DNA of 64,000 nucleotides from UBA1876 sp003446665 (GTDB lineage Bacteria > Synergistota > Synergistia > Synergistales > Thermovirgaceae): positions 1,116,001 to 1,180,000 of the forward strand of contig CP159918.1 of assembly GCA_040616305.1 (NCBI GenBank). The letters are read 5' to 3'. The notes below the pieces were generated by a model. It searched no databases. It saw only the letters and a list, made by a program, of their open reading frames with translations, and was not told where the DNA came from. The first letter of the stretch is position 1, and each line of letters starts with the position of its first letter. The position numbers and the translations under genes are program-made. Positions 41,593-50,123 of this stretch are shown piece after piece.

Positions 41593-41670
41593 CGGGACGT
41601 AGCGCAGTCTGGTAAGCGCACTTGACTGGGGGTCAAGGGGTCGGAGGTTCAAATCCTCTCGTCCCGACCA
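41593..41670 (+). tRNA. tRNA-Pro (GGG)
   Basis: Cloverleaf read directly: acceptor CGGGACG pairs with CGTCCCG, D arm GCGC...GCGC, anticodon stem CTTGA/TCAAG with loop CTGGGGG giving anticodon GGG, T arm GGAGG TTCAAAT CCTCT, encoded CCA at 41668-41670. It has its own promoter and terminator. Confidence 0.96.
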
Positions 41671-41680
41671 GAATAACCCT

Positions 41681-41712
41681 GCGGGAGACCTTTGTCTCCC
41701 GCTTTTCTTTTC
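41681..41712 (+). terminator. Terminator after tRNA-Pro
   Basis: Hairpin GCGGGAGAC-CTTT-GTCTCCCGC (41681-41702) followed by TTTTCTTTTCT. Strong rho-independent form; rsmA begins 27 bases after it. Confidence 0.9.
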
Positions 41713-41738
41713 TTTAGAAACAACTGAAAGGTGAGACC

Positions 41739-42563
41739 ATGATCAGAAGGAGTAACCGCAAGACATCTAAAATCGGCCAGAACTTCCTTGTCGATGGAAA
41801 CACCGCCAGGTTTATGTGCGCAGCCGCAGATATCCGTCCTGACGACAGAATTCTTGAGATAGGACCGGGAAAGGGGATGTTGACGCGCCATATACTCGAA
41901 GCTCAACCCTCACTGTTGTATGCCGTGGAGTTGGACAAAAGATTTTTTGCCGAGCTAACCCCCCTGGCTGAAATAAACCCTAACCTCAAAATAACCTGGG
42001 AGGACGCGCTCTCCGTCGATTACAGGACTTCCTTTGATCCCCCGCCAAACAAGGTAGTCGCCAATATACCCTATCAAATAACTACTGAGTTGGTATGGAA
42101 ACTTGTCGAAGAAGCAGCTCCATCGGGATCAATATATTTCATCTTGATGGTCCAAAAGGAAGCGGCCGAGAGGTTATGTGCTTCGCCCGGTTCAAGAAGA
42201 AGCAATCCATTAAGTGTTACTTTGGCGAAAATTGCCTCGGTGGACGTTCTTTTAACCGTACCTCCTGCTGCTTTTAGGCCCAGCCCTAAAGTAGAATCGG
42301 CCCTCTTGCAGGTTCGCCTTGAAAAACCACTTTTTATAAAGGAAAATCCCAAATGGCGCGTTTTTCTGGAATCGGCCTTCAAGCAGAGACGTAAAACACT
42401 TTTGAACAATTTTACGGCATCGTTGAGGCTTCAAAGGGAACAAGTAATTACCTGGTTCGAAAATTGCGATCTCGCCTTAAACAGAAGGGCCGAGGAGTTA
42501 AATGTGCAACAGTGGGATGCACTTTACTCGTACTGGCTGAAATATTCGCGGGCGGCGCCTTGA
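41739..42563 (+). CDS. rsmA: 16S rRNA dimethyladenosine transferase RsmA (KsgA)
   Basis: Dimethylates the two adjacent adenines in helix 45 of 16S rRNA. The 274-residue protein has SKIGQNFLVD (about 10-19), the SAM site ILEIGPGKGMLTRHIL (about 38-53), and the adenine-binding NIPYQITTELVWKL (about 109-122), then a C-terminal helical domain with FRPSPKVESALL (about 179-190). It starts 27 bases after the tRNA-Pro terminator, so its transcription source is unclear. Confidence 0.95.
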   Translation: MIRRSNRKTSKIGQNFLVDGNTARFMCAAADIRPDDRILEIGPGKGMLTRHILEAQPSLLYAVELDKRFFAELTPLAEINPNLKITWEDALSVDYRTSFDPPPNKVVANIPYQITTELVWKLVEEAAPSGSIYFILMVQKEAAERLCASPGSRRSNPLSVTLAKIASVDVLLTVPPAAFRPSPKVESALLQVRLEKPLFIKENPKWRVFLESAFKQRRKTLLNNFTASLRLQREQVITWFENCDLALNRRAEELNVQQWDALYSYWLKYSRAAP

Positions 42564-42582
42564 ACGCTCCGCCCGCTTTGAA
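42548..42582 (+). terminator. Weak terminator at the rsmA end
   Basis: Arms GCGGGCGG (42548-42555, inside the last rsmA codons) and CCGCCCGC (42569-42576), followed by TTTGAATTT. GC-rich stem with a poor T-run; lies between convergent rsmA and hup. Confidence 0.5.
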
Positions 42583-42618
42583 TTTACTGCGATCATAAAA
42601 TGCCAAACAGTACAATGC

Positions 42619-42894
42619 CTAGGAAACCTTGTCCTTGAGAGCTTTTCCGGGGCGAAAAGCGGGGACCTTTTTGCTAGGGATATTGATGACTTTCGACGGG
42701 TCCTGCGGATTTCTTCCTTTCCTGGCAGCGCGAGTTCTAACCTCAAAAGTACCGAATCCTACAAGCTGCACCTTTTCCCCTTTCGCCAGCGCGGCGCTGA
42801 TCGCATCGATCGTCGCCGACACAGCCTCACCGGCCTGCCGCTTGTTGATTCCCGCAGCCTTGGCAACTGCCTGAACCAAATCTGCTTTCGTCAC
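42619..42894 (-). CDS. hup: HU-family DNA-binding protein
   Basis: Histone-like dimer that bends DNA non-specifically. The 91-residue protein begins MTKADLVQAVAKAAGINKRQA and has the signature VQLVGFGTFEVRTRAARKGR read as VQLVGFGTFEV and RTRAARKGRNP (about 42-63), including the NP of the DNA-intercalating arm. Single gene with its own promoter; GGGGAGG precedes the ATG. Confidence 0.96.
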   Translation of the reverse strand: MTKADLVQAVAKAAGINKRQAGEAVSATIDAISAALAKGEKVQLVGFGTFEVRTRAARKGRNPQDPSKVINIPSKKVPAFRPGKALKDKVS

Positions 42895-42956
42895 TCTCCA
42901 CGCACCTCCCCTTCATCAGCCTTTGACTGAAACTGCCAATGGTGCTACACGACGTA

Positions 42957-42985
42957 TTAATATCACGTTGAAAGAACATGGTCAA
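42957..42985 (-). promoter_or_regulatory. hup promoter
   Basis: -35 TTGACC (42985-42980, overlapping the der stop), 17-base spacer, -10 TATTAA (42962-42957). Leader of about 55 bases before hup. Confidence 0.6.
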
Positions 42986-44319
42986 GGTCGGCGACTTTTT
43001 TTTACGCTTTTCGTAGCCCGTCTCCAACTGATTCGAATAGGAGCCCCCTCAAATTCCGCCATATTTCTTAACATACGATATGCATGTCTTTCAAAAGACG
43101 TGTTAACTATCGTAGTGTCATTTACTATAAATTCAAAATGTGGTGGTTCCGTCCCAATTTGTGCACATTTGTAAATTGAAAGCCTTCTTCCCTTTTTATC
43201 GGTCGGCATCTGCTCGAAAATAAAAGATTCACTGACGATCTTGGCGAGCAAATCAGTAGGGAGCCTGCGTTTCCTGTTTTCGTTTACCTGTGATACAAGT
43301 CCGGGTATCTTGTGCAAACCTCTCCCCGATTTAGCGGAGACAAACACAATAGGGGCAAAGTCGACAAAAGGCATTTCTCTTCTTATGGTTTCACGTACAA
43401 CGTCGCCAATGCGGGGACTTTTCTCGATGGTGTCCCATTTATTGACGGCCAAAACCAGTCCTTTACCCTTTTCGACTACATGGGCGGCGATCTTTTTGTC
43501 CTGATCGGTACATAGTGGATCGACTTGCATGAGAAGAACAGTGACGTCGCTCTTGTCGACGGCTTCATGGGTTCTGACAAGCGAGTAAAATTCTAGGCTG
43601 GACCTGATTTTCGACCGTTTTCTCAAACCTGCGGTATCTATAATCCTGAAAGGGCGTTTATCGAAATGAACAACGACATCAGCGGAGTCACGTGTCGTTC
43701 CCGGGGTATCGCCCACAAGGACTCTCTCTGATTTTGCAAGAGCATTCAGGAGTGTCGATTTTCCAACATTAGGCCTCCCCACTATGGCCAGTCGTATTTC
43801 GTCGTCATTTTCTTCAATGTAAGGGAATTCTGTGATATGAGGAAGCACCATATCCAAAAGTTCGCCTATATTTCTCCCGTGAGCGGAGCTTACGCCTACT
43901 ACGTTTTCGAATCCCAGCTCGTAGAGGTCGAAAAGGCGGGTTTCCTGGGACGGGTCGTCGATCTTGTTTCCGACAACTATTACGGGCTTCCCCGTTTTTC
44001 GCAGAAGTTGTGCTATTCCCTCATCAAGGGGTGTTACACCCGTTTTAGTATCAACCACGAAGAGGATTACGTCACTTTCCTCGATGGCGGTCTCGACCTG
44101 TCGGTGCACTGCCTGAGCAAGGCCGTCGCTTGAGGCTCCAGTCATACCCCCGGTGTCCACAAGGTAAAATTTTGTTCCCTGCCATTCTGCCTGTATGTAG
44201 AGCCTATCTCTGGTCACACCTGGCTCATCATCTACTATGGCCGTACGACGACGGGCAATTCGGTTGAAGAGCGAGGATTTACCTACATTCGGACGTCCGA
44301 CTATCGTGACAATAGCCAT
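42982..44319 (-). CDS. der: Ribosome assembly GTPase Der (EngA)
   Basis: Essential double GTPase acting in 50S assembly. The 445-residue protein has two G domains: GRPNVGKSSLFNR (about 7-19) with DTGG and NKID, and GRPNVGKSTLLNAL (about 182-195) with DTAGLRKRSKIR and NKWD, then a C-terminal KH-like domain ending GAPIRISWRRA. ATG 44319 follows GGAAGG at 8 bases. It lies 22 bases after priA on the same strand and ends the yicC-to-der run. Confidence 0.96.
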   Translation of the reverse strand: MAIVTIVGRPNVGKSSLFNRIARRRTAIVDDEPGVTRDRLYIQAEWQGTKFYLVDTGGMTGASSDGLAQAVHRQVETAIEESDVILFVVDTKTGVTPLDEGIAQLLRKTGKPVIVVGNKIDDPSQETRLFDLYELGFENVVGVSSAHGRNIGELLDMVLPHITEFPYIEENDDEIRLAIVGRPNVGKSTLLNALAKSERVLVGDTPGTTRDSADVVVHFDKRPFRIIDTAGLRKRSKIRSSLEFYSLVRTHEAVDKSDVTVLLMQVDPLCTDQDKKIAAHVVEKGKGLVLAVNKWDTIEKSPRIGDVVRETIRREMPFVDFAPIVFVSAKSGRGLHKIPGLVSQVNENRKRRLPTDLLAKIVSESFIFEQMPTDKKGRRLSIYKCAQIGTEPPHFEFIVNDTTIVNTSFERHAYRMLRNMAEFEGAPIRISWRRATKSVKKSRRP

Positions 44320-44341
44320 TTTTCTCACCTTCCGGAAAATA

Positions 44342-46168
44342 CTAGTCGATACATACTCTCATGCGAGGAAATCCCTCTTTTGAACGAGAAACCGAGAAAA
44401 AAGGCTCTACTGCCTTTCTCAGGGTTTCAGTCTTTTCCGTCCTGACCCAGAAAAGGCCGCTTTTCGGGTCAGGATCAAGACATTCGAACCCCTCACTCTC
44501 TAGAATCGACAACATCTCATTTTTTATTCGACTTTTGGTGTTTATTTCAACCAGAAATTTCCATGGCGGCAAATCCAGTTCTTTCCGCTCTGCAAGTTCG
44601 GATTCCCAAAACTCATGCCATCCCTTTCCCAGTTTTTTTTGCCAGGCGGTCCCCGTTTTTTTGGTCTGAAGTATTACCTTTCGGTTTTCGGGTTCCATTC
44701 CGCGCCACAAGGACTCCCAAATCATCCGGAAAGCCCGGTATTTTACGTCGTAGGAAGGCTTGAGAAGTTCCGTGTCTATGTCTAGCCAACATACCAGCGC
44801 CACAGGGATATCATCACACAGTTCAAGTGCCTTTCGCGTTCCTGTTACTATACCTCCAGAGACTTCAAGCTTTTTGAGCATTTTATCGCGACTGCTTTTT
44901 TCTTTAGTTACCGCTTTGTGCCATTCGTGCACCAAAGCTTTGTTTCCCAACAAATTGGCCGCGAGATCCACGGAAGCTTCGATCCCCGGCTTTATGCCTT
45001 CCATGAAAGCACCTCCGCAATTGGGGCACTCCTCCGGCAATTTACCTCTGTTCCCACAGAAAGGACATACAGCGGTCGATTCTCGGGTTTCCCATCTAGT
45101 GGCTGTTCCGCATTTTGGGCAAGTCAGAATAGACTCGCACTCGCGGCACCAGATCCCCGAGGCGTATCCAATTCTGTCCAAAAGCCACATTACGACGCCA
45201 TGTCCTGCGGCCGCCTCCTGTGTTCTGGTCAAAACAGCGTCAGTCACGGGCAAAGGTCTTCTTACACCACGAACTTCAAATTCACGAGCCTCGGACTTGT
45301 CTGCGAAAATGAGACGACCTCCTGTCCTGGCCGTACATTTTTCTTTACGGAACAAAAAGCTCCTGGAAGAAGGCATCGCTCCTCCCAAAACAAGCTTGGC
45401 CTTCCAGTAACGGGCACGGTAAGTCAACACGGACCTGGCATGAATGTAGGGATATCGTCTGGAATAATAGACAGGATTACCCTCATCTTCCACTATGACG
45501 TTTCTTATGCAAGTCAAGGGCGCAAACAGACAACCCATCGAACCGATTACGATATTTCGTTGCCCCTTAAGGACCCTTATCCATGATTCCCATGCTCTTT
45601 TGCCGTTACCCGCAGGCCAAAGGATTGCCCTTTCTTTCAATTTATCCGGAAGGTTTTCCCAAAATAGCGCCGCGCGGTTTCGTTCTGGAAAGATGACGAA
45701 CCCACCGTGGTCGTCTTTTCCCAAAATTTCTAAATAAGACCTGAACCTGTCGCTGTCTTTGGCGTCCCTTATGAAGGTAACACTGTAAGTCCTTGTCTCT
45801 TCCGGCGACATTCGTGGGGCATTCGGGGCCTCTTTTCCATCAAAAAAAGGAGACGGGAAGGCACTCTTCAACAGTTCGCCCGGGCCACAAAGAAAATGTT
45901 TTCCCGCCAGGAAAAGCGTTTGGAGAATTTCTTCAGTGACCGCGGGGGCTTCATCAACGGCATATAGTATGGATCGGCAGGAAAATTGTTGCTTGTCACA
46001 GACTTCGCCTTTTACTTCCCTGGCATCTGTTACAATACCTGTTCTTTCCGTCCTGCCTATCGGAACCCTTACCCTGCACCCTTTTTCAGGAAAATCCTTT
46101 CCATTCCCGCTATATGTGAGAGGATGCCACCAGGGGCCGGGCAGCAGGACATCATATAACACTTGCAT
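44342..46168 (-). CDS. priA: PriA-like primosomal protein N', helicase motifs lost
   Basis: Full PriA reloads DnaB at stalled forks. This 608-residue protein keeps the N-terminal 3'-OH-binding region (PGPWWHPLTY, GCRVRVPIGRTERTGIV), the paired zinc site CRECESILTCPKCG and CPFCGNRGKLPEECPNCG (about 345-395), GTRKALEL and LPPWKF. But the Walker A (GxTGSGKT) is absent: the aligned stretch reads YSVTFIRDAKDSDRF, and the DEEH box is now VEDEGNP (followed by YYSRRYPYIHAR). It is about 120 residues shorter than usual. It is therefore probably not an ATPase, as is known for actinobacterial PriA. TGATG overlap with coaBC. Confidence 0.85.
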   Translation of the reverse strand: MQVLYDVLLPGPWWHPLTYSGNGKDFPEKGCRVRVPIGRTERTGIVTDAREVKGEVCDKQQFSCRSILYAVDEAPAVTEEILQTLFLAGKHFLCGPGELLKSAFPSPFFDGKEAPNAPRMSPEETRTYSVTFIRDAKDSDRFRSYLEILGKDDHGGFVIFPERNRAALFWENLPDKLKERAILWPAGNGKRAWESWIRVLKGQRNIVIGSMGCLFAPLTCIRNVIVEDEGNPVYYSRRYPYIHARSVLTYRARYWKAKLVLGGAMPSSRSFLFRKEKCTARTGGRLIFADKSEAREFEVRGVRRPLPVTDAVLTRTQEAAAGHGVVMWLLDRIGYASGIWCRECESILTCPKCGTATRWETRESTAVCPFCGNRGKLPEECPNCGGAFMEGIKPGIEASVDLAANLLGNKALVHEWHKAVTKEKSSRDKMLKKLEVSGGIVTGTRKALELCDDIPVALVCWLDIDTELLKPSYDVKYRAFRMIWESLWRGMEPENRKVILQTKKTGTAWQKKLGKGWHEFWESELAERKELDLPPWKFLVEINTKSRIKNEMLSILESEGFECLDPDPKSGLFWVRTEKTETLRKAVEPFFSVSRSKEGFPRMRVCID

Positions 46169-47391
46169 CAGGGGAGCCGGGCACGACGCTCAAGAGCCAA
46201 ATCCCAGAGAAGTTCGGCAACTTCCTCCTTGGAACCCGAAATCCTTGAGAGGATACCTTTCGCATCCAGAACGGTTACTTCGTTCCTGTCCGAGCCAAAT
46301 CCACAACCTGGAGCATTTACGTCATTCACCGCGATAAGGTCGGCTCCCTTTTTCGCAAGTTTTTTTGAAGCGTTGTCTATAATATCCTGTGTTTCGGCTG
46401 CGAAACCGACAAGGATTTGACCATCCTTCCTTTTTTTCGCAAGTTCCGCCAGGATGTCGGGATTTTCGGCAAGTTCCAGCGAAATTTTTTCGCCAGTTCT
46501 TTTCATTTTCTGCCCGGAAGGGGAAGCTGCCTTATAATCGCCGACTGCCGCCGCCTTGATAATGACATCGGCACTTTGCGCTTCTTCCAGAACTGCTTCA
46601 AGCATCTGTTCTGCAGATACTACATGCACAGTCCTGACTCCGTAAGGAGGCCTTTCAGGGACCGGACCAGAAACGACCGTTACCTCTGCTCCCCTGTACC
46701 ATGCCGCTTTGGCCAACGCGAAACCCATCTTCCCGCTGCTCGGGTTGGATAAATACCTTACCGGGTCGATATATTCGTGTGTCGGTCCGGCGGTTACCAG
46801 AACTTTCATGCCTTCCATATCTTTTTTGGGACACACTGCTTTAAGTATTTCCTCTTCCAGGACATCCAGGTCAGGAAGTCTTCCCTTTCCTTCATCCCTG
46901 CAGGCTAACTGCCCCTGACCAGGCTCTATCAGGGTGTATCCTTTCCGGATGCATTGCTCGCAATTGTCCTGTACTCCCGGGTGAAACCACATATCCGTAT
47001 TCATCGATGGGAAAAGCAGCACAGGCGCTCTTGTGGCCAGGACTGTGGCGGACAAAAGAGACGAACCGTCGGCTGTGGCCAGCCGTGACAACGTCGTCGC
47101 CGTGCAGGGCGCGATCGCCAGAACTTCACAATTTTGGGCCAGTTTTATGTGAGGTATCTCCACACCACGGTCGTCGGAGAGAAAATCCTTTTCAGTCCAG
47201 GCACGTTGACCCGTAAGAACAGAAAATGTGAAAGGCGTAACGAACCTTTCCGCTGCTTCCGTGAGTATTGTTTCCACTTTCCATTCCCTTCGTACAAATG
47301 CCCTTGCCAGTTCCGGCAATTTGTAAGCCGCTATCCCCCCGGTAATACCTAAAAGAAGTTTTCTGTTACGTTTCCAGCTTTGATTTGTCAT
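46168..47391 (-). CDS. coaBC: Bifunctional phosphopantothenoylcysteine decarboxylase/synthetase
   Basis: Makes 4'-phosphopantetheine from phosphopantothenate and cysteine. The 407-residue protein has the FMN CoaC domain (LLLGITGGIAAYK at the N terminus, PSMNTDMWFHPGVQDN about 113-128, catalytic Cys in LACRDEGKGRL about 151-161) and the CoaB domain (VTAGPTHEYIDPVRYLSN about 180-197, VNDVNAPGCGFGSD about 357-370). ATG 47391 follows GAGGAG and overlaps rpoZ by 26 bases. Confidence 0.95.
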   Translation of the reverse strand: MTNQSWKRNRKLLLGITGGIAAYKLPELARAFVRREWKVETILTEAAERFVTPFTFSVLTGQRAWTEKDFLSDDRGVEIPHIKLAQNCEVLAIAPCTATTLSRLATADGSSLLSATVLATRAPVLLFPSMNTDMWFHPGVQDNCEQCIRKGYTLIEPGQGQLACRDEGKGRLPDLDVLEEEILKAVCPKKDMEGMKVLVTAGPTHEYIDPVRYLSNPSSGKMGFALAKAAWYRGAEVTVVSGPVPERPPYGVRTVHVVSAEQMLEAVLEEAQSADVIIKAAAVGDYKAASPSGQKMKRTGEKISLELAENPDILAELAKKRKDGQILVGFAAETQDIIDNASKKLAKKGADLIAVNDVNAPGCGFGSDRNEVTVLDAKGILSRISGSKEEVAELLWDLALERRARLP

Positions 47392-47626
47392 CTTCGGCTC
47401 CTCTGGAATGGGAAGCTTTCTTTTCCGAAGGGAGAATATAGCGAAGTTTCCCTTCTGCAAGTTCCTTCATCGCCTGTTCTATAGGGTTCATTTTCCCTTC
47501 TTCAAGAAATCTTTTTCCTTTTCTCTCACTAAGCTGTTTAGCCCGCTTCGCTATTATCTGGGCTTCGAGGAACTTGTTCCTCTTTGTGCCTGGGTCTTCA
47601 AAAGGTCTTCCACTAAATTGCTGCAT
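47366..47626 (-). CDS. rpoZ: RNA polymerase omega subunit
   Basis: Helps assemble the beta' subunit. The 86-residue protein has AQIIAKRAKQLSER (about 23-36) and the typical PIEQAMKELAEGKLRY (about 48-63). ATG 47626 has AGGAGGTG 8-9 bases upstream and overlaps the gmk stop as TGATG. The order gmk-rpoZ-coaBC-priA is a widely conserved cluster. Confidence 0.93.
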   Translation of the reverse strand: MQQFSGRPFEDPGTKRNKFLEAQIIAKRAKQLSERKGKRFLEEGKMNPIEQAMKELAEGKLRYILPSEKKASHSRGAEDDKSKLET

Positions 47627-48243
47627 CAAGAATCACCTCCTGGAGAAAAAGTATTTCGTTTTCTTTTATCCCGATAAAAAGCGATTATTTCAGCCAGTTC
47701 TTCAGATGCACGTTTTAAGTCGTCGTTCACAACTATGTGGTCGTATTTGTCGGATTCTTCAAGTTCTTTCCTGGCATTTTCGAGACGTTTCAACAACTCC
47801 CGCTTTTTTTCGGTACCTCTTTCGCTAAGACGTCTTTTTAGTTCTTCTTCACCTGGTGGCGCAATGAAGATGAGTACGGCTTCGGGCATGCGTTTTTTTA
47901 CCTGTGCCGCTCCCTGGACATCTATCTCCAGAATAACGTCACATCCTCGACCCAAAGAATCTCTAACGGTTTTTTCCAAGGTACCGTAGCGATTTCCGTG
48001 TACCTCTGCCCATTCAAGAAATTCTCCCGCTTCAAGGTGTCTTTCAAAGGTTTTTTCATCTATGAAAAAGTAATCGATCCCGTCCTGTTCCCCCTGCCGG
48101 GGTTTACGTGTCGTGCAAGACACAGAATAGGAAAGCCCCGGGACCTTTCTGAAAAGCTCTTTTCTAAGGGTCCCTTTTCCTACGCCGCTCGGGCCCGAGA
48201 TGACAAAAAGCGTCCCTTTGCCGCTATTCACCTTCCCGGTCAT
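47626..48243 (-). CDS. gmk: Guanylate kinase
   Basis: Phosphorylates GMP to GDP. The 205-residue protein has ISGPSGVGKGTLRKEL (P-loop, about 14-29), YSVSCTTRKPRQGE (about 38-51), GIDYFFIDEKTFE and ILEIDVQGAAQVKKR (about 96-110). ATG 48243 with GAAGGAG upstream is inside the remA 3' end (20-base overlap). The frame is open further to 48357 but those residues overlap remA. Confidence 0.96.
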   Translation of the reverse strand: MTGKVNSGKGTLFVISGPSGVGKGTLRKELFRKVPGLSYSVSCTTRKPRQGEQDGIDYFFIDEKTFERHLEAGEFLEWAEVHGNRYGTLEKTVRDSLGRGCDVILEIDVQGAAQVKKRMPEAVLIFIAPPGEEELKRRLSERGTEKKRELLKRLENARKELEESDKYDHIVVNDDLKRASEELAEIIAFYRDKRKRNTFSPGGDS

Positions 48244-48487
48244 CTTCTTCTCCTTCAAATCGGAGCGACACTGTTTCCGGCTGTATAGCCGAAAGTATAA
48301 CGTGGTTACTGTCGGTAATGATGATCGCTCTTGTCTTTCTTCCTTCGGTGGCGTCAATCAGCCTTCCCTGGGAGCGTGCTTCGTCTTTCAGGCGTTTGAT
48401 AGGCGCTGAGTTCGGGTGGATAATGGAAACTATACGGTCGCTTACTACCATGTTGCCGAAACCTATATGAAGCAGTCTGTTCTTCAT
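48224..48487 (-). CDS. remA: RemA/DUF370 family DNA-binding regulator
   Basis: In Bacillus RemA is a ring-forming DNA-binding activator of matrix genes. The 87-residue protein begins MKNRLLHIGFGNMVVSDRIV and has IHPNSAPIKRLKDEAR and LIDATEGRKTRAIIITDSNHVILSA in two parts (LIDATEGRKTRAII, ITDSNHVILSA), the full DUF370 pattern, plus an acidic C-terminal tail. ATG 48487 has GGAG 8 bases upstream. It sits between yicC and gmk, as in Firmicutes; its targets in this host are unknown. Confidence 0.92.
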   Translation of the reverse strand: MKNRLLHIGFGNMVVSDRIVSIIHPNSAPIKRLKDEARSQGRLIDATEGRKTRAIIITDSNHVILSAIQPETVSLRFEGEEDDREGE

Positions 48488-48492
48488 CCATA

Positions 48493-49380
48493 TCACTCCA
48501 CGTTCTGGATCTGCTCTCTCATGCTTTCAAGTTCAGACTTCGCTTCCACAGCTTCCCAGCGGATAACGGAATCATTGACTTTCGAAGCAATTGTGTTGAC
48601 TTCACGATTCATTTCCTGAAGCAGAAAATCGAGTTTTTTGCCCGAAACCTCAACATTATCCATGATTTCCCTGAATTTTGCCACGTGGCTCAGAAGCCTG
48701 GCGATTTCTTCCGTTATATCCCACTTGTCGCTTAAAATAGCCACTTCCTGGGCTATTCTCGATTCGTCTAAAGATACCTGCTGTCCATCAAGCAATATCT
48801 CTATTCTTTCCTTGAAATTCTCTATCGCTTCAGACCTTGCGATCGGCCATCTGTTTTTGATTGATTCAAGATATTTTTCGAACTCAAGAAGATGTTTCTC
48901 GATTTCCAAAGTCAAGTGCCTGCCCTCTGCTTCTCTCATAAAGAGCCAGTCTTCCAGAAGAGATTCCATTAAAGTTTTTATATCCTCTTCCATTTTCTCT
49001 TCAGAAGCAGAATCGACCACAAGGGCTGGCTCTATCACTCCCGGAAGGTCCAGAAGATGTTCGATATGGAGTTCATCTTCCAGACCAAGCTCACGCAGGG
49101 TTTCCCTTATGTTTCCCACATATTCCTTCAGTATTTCTCTGTTGATCGAACAGGTTTTGTACAATGAAGACCAGCAGACTTCACACCTGAAAATCACTTT
49201 CCCCCTTCGAAAAGCCGATCTCAAACGATTCTGCAAAGCGTTTTCCGCTCTTGCCAATTCTTTAGGCAAACGAAGGGAAATGTCCTGATATTTGTGGTTT
49301 ACACTAGAAATATCCAGTGTCACCGAACCCCAATCGAAATTGCCTTGAGCCCTGCCGGATCCAGTCATGCTTTTCAACAT
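48493..49380 (-). CDS. yicC: YicC-family endoribonuclease
   Basis: YicC/YloC family, reported to be an endoribonuclease. The 295-residue protein begins MLKSMTGSGRAQ and has SVNHKYQDISLRLP (about 27-40), SDKWDITEEIARLLSH (about 208-223), GKKLDFLLQEMNREVNTI in two parts (GKKLDFLLQEM, NREVNTIASK; about 235-256) and the terminal helix RWEAVEAKSELESMREQIQN in parts (RWEAVEAKSE, LESMREQIQNVE). Start ATG 49380 with GAGGGG upstream. First gene of the yicC-remA-gmk cluster; 95 bases separate it from plsC. Confidence 0.93.
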   Translation of the reverse strand: MLKSMTGSGRAQGNFDWGSVTLDISSVNHKYQDISLRLPKELARAENALQNRLRSAFRRGKVIFRCEVCWSSLYKTCSINREILKEYVGNIRETLRELGLEDELHIEHLLDLPGVIEPALVVDSASEEKMEEDIKTLMESLLEDWLFMREAEGRHLTLEIEKHLLEFEKYLESIKNRWPIARSEAIENFKERIEILLDGQQVSLDESRIAQEVAILSDKWDITEEIARLLSHVAKFREIMDNVEVSGKKLDFLLQEMNREVNTIASKVNDSVIRWEAVEAKSELESMREQIQNVE

Positions 49381-49475
49381 TCACATCAGCCCCTCGTTCT
49401 TTGGTTCCAAAATCCGGGAATCAAGAAATTCTACACTTCGCTTCTTGAATGCGTTAACTATATTTGTCATGTTTA

Positions 49476-50123
49476 CTACAATTTGGCTTTTTCCGACAGA
49501 CTATTTAACTCTTCTTCGAGGCGCTCTGTGACTATCTTGCGGATTTCTTTTGAGGAAAACTCACCCGCCAGCGCCTCTGTATTTATCGCTTTCCCAAAAA
49601 AGACGGTTATCTTTGCTGGCTTGTATAAAAGCCTGTGTCGCGGCAGAGCTTCGTAACTGCCCCGGATAAAGACCGGAATCACGGGACGTCGCGTCTTGGC
49701 AGCCAGCATTCCTACTCCTTCCTCCAGGGGTTGAAGTTCCCCTGTCGGTGAACGTTGACCTTCCGGGAAGACCAAAACACTTTCACCGGAATCTATCAAT
49801 CGAATTAAGGTTTTGAGCGCAGCTGCGGCACCCGCCGTTTCTTCTCTTCGGGCTGGAATAGCACCAAGCCAGCGGATGATCAAACCAAGAACCGGGACCT
49901 TGAACAGGCTGGATTTAGCGAGGTAACGCAGCCTTCTCGGGAAGGCACAGCCGACTACGACAGGATCCAGGTTGCTGCAATGATTTGACGCTATGATAAC
50001 CGGACCTTCCTGTTTTAAGGCCTGTCTCAATCCCTTGACGGTCATCCTGTTATAAACGGTAAACAGGGCTCGACAAATGATCCAGGCGATTGCATAAAAC
50101 AGCTTCTCCTGAAACCGTCTCAC
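49476..50123 (-). CDS. plsC: 1-acyl-sn-glycerol-3-phosphate acyltransferase (PlsC)
   Basis: Adds the second acyl chain to make phosphatidic acid at the inner membrane. The 215-residue protein has an N-terminal hydrophobic segment (about 8-22), the HX4D motif in ASNHCSNLDPVVV (about 44-56), and the FPEGQRSPTGELQPLEEGV motif (about 119-137) with the acyl-acceptor site. GTG 50123 overlaps the cmk stop by 4 bases (GTGA). Confidence 0.93.
   Translation of the reverse strand: MRRFQEKLFYAIAWIICRALFTVYNRMTVKGLRQALKQEGPVIIASNHCSNLDPVVVGCAFPRRLRYLAKSSLFKVPVLGLIIRWLGAIPARREETAGAAAALKTLIRLIDSGESVLVFPEGQRSPTGELQPLEEGVGMLAAKTRRPVIPVFIRGSYEALPRHRLLYKPAKITVFFGKAINTEALAGEFSSKEIRKIVTERLEEELNSLSEKAKL

Noticed and set aside
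44918..45586. 222-residue plus-strand open frame
   Set aside because: Lies wholly inside priA on the other strand, low-complexity and without family motifs; a shadow frame.
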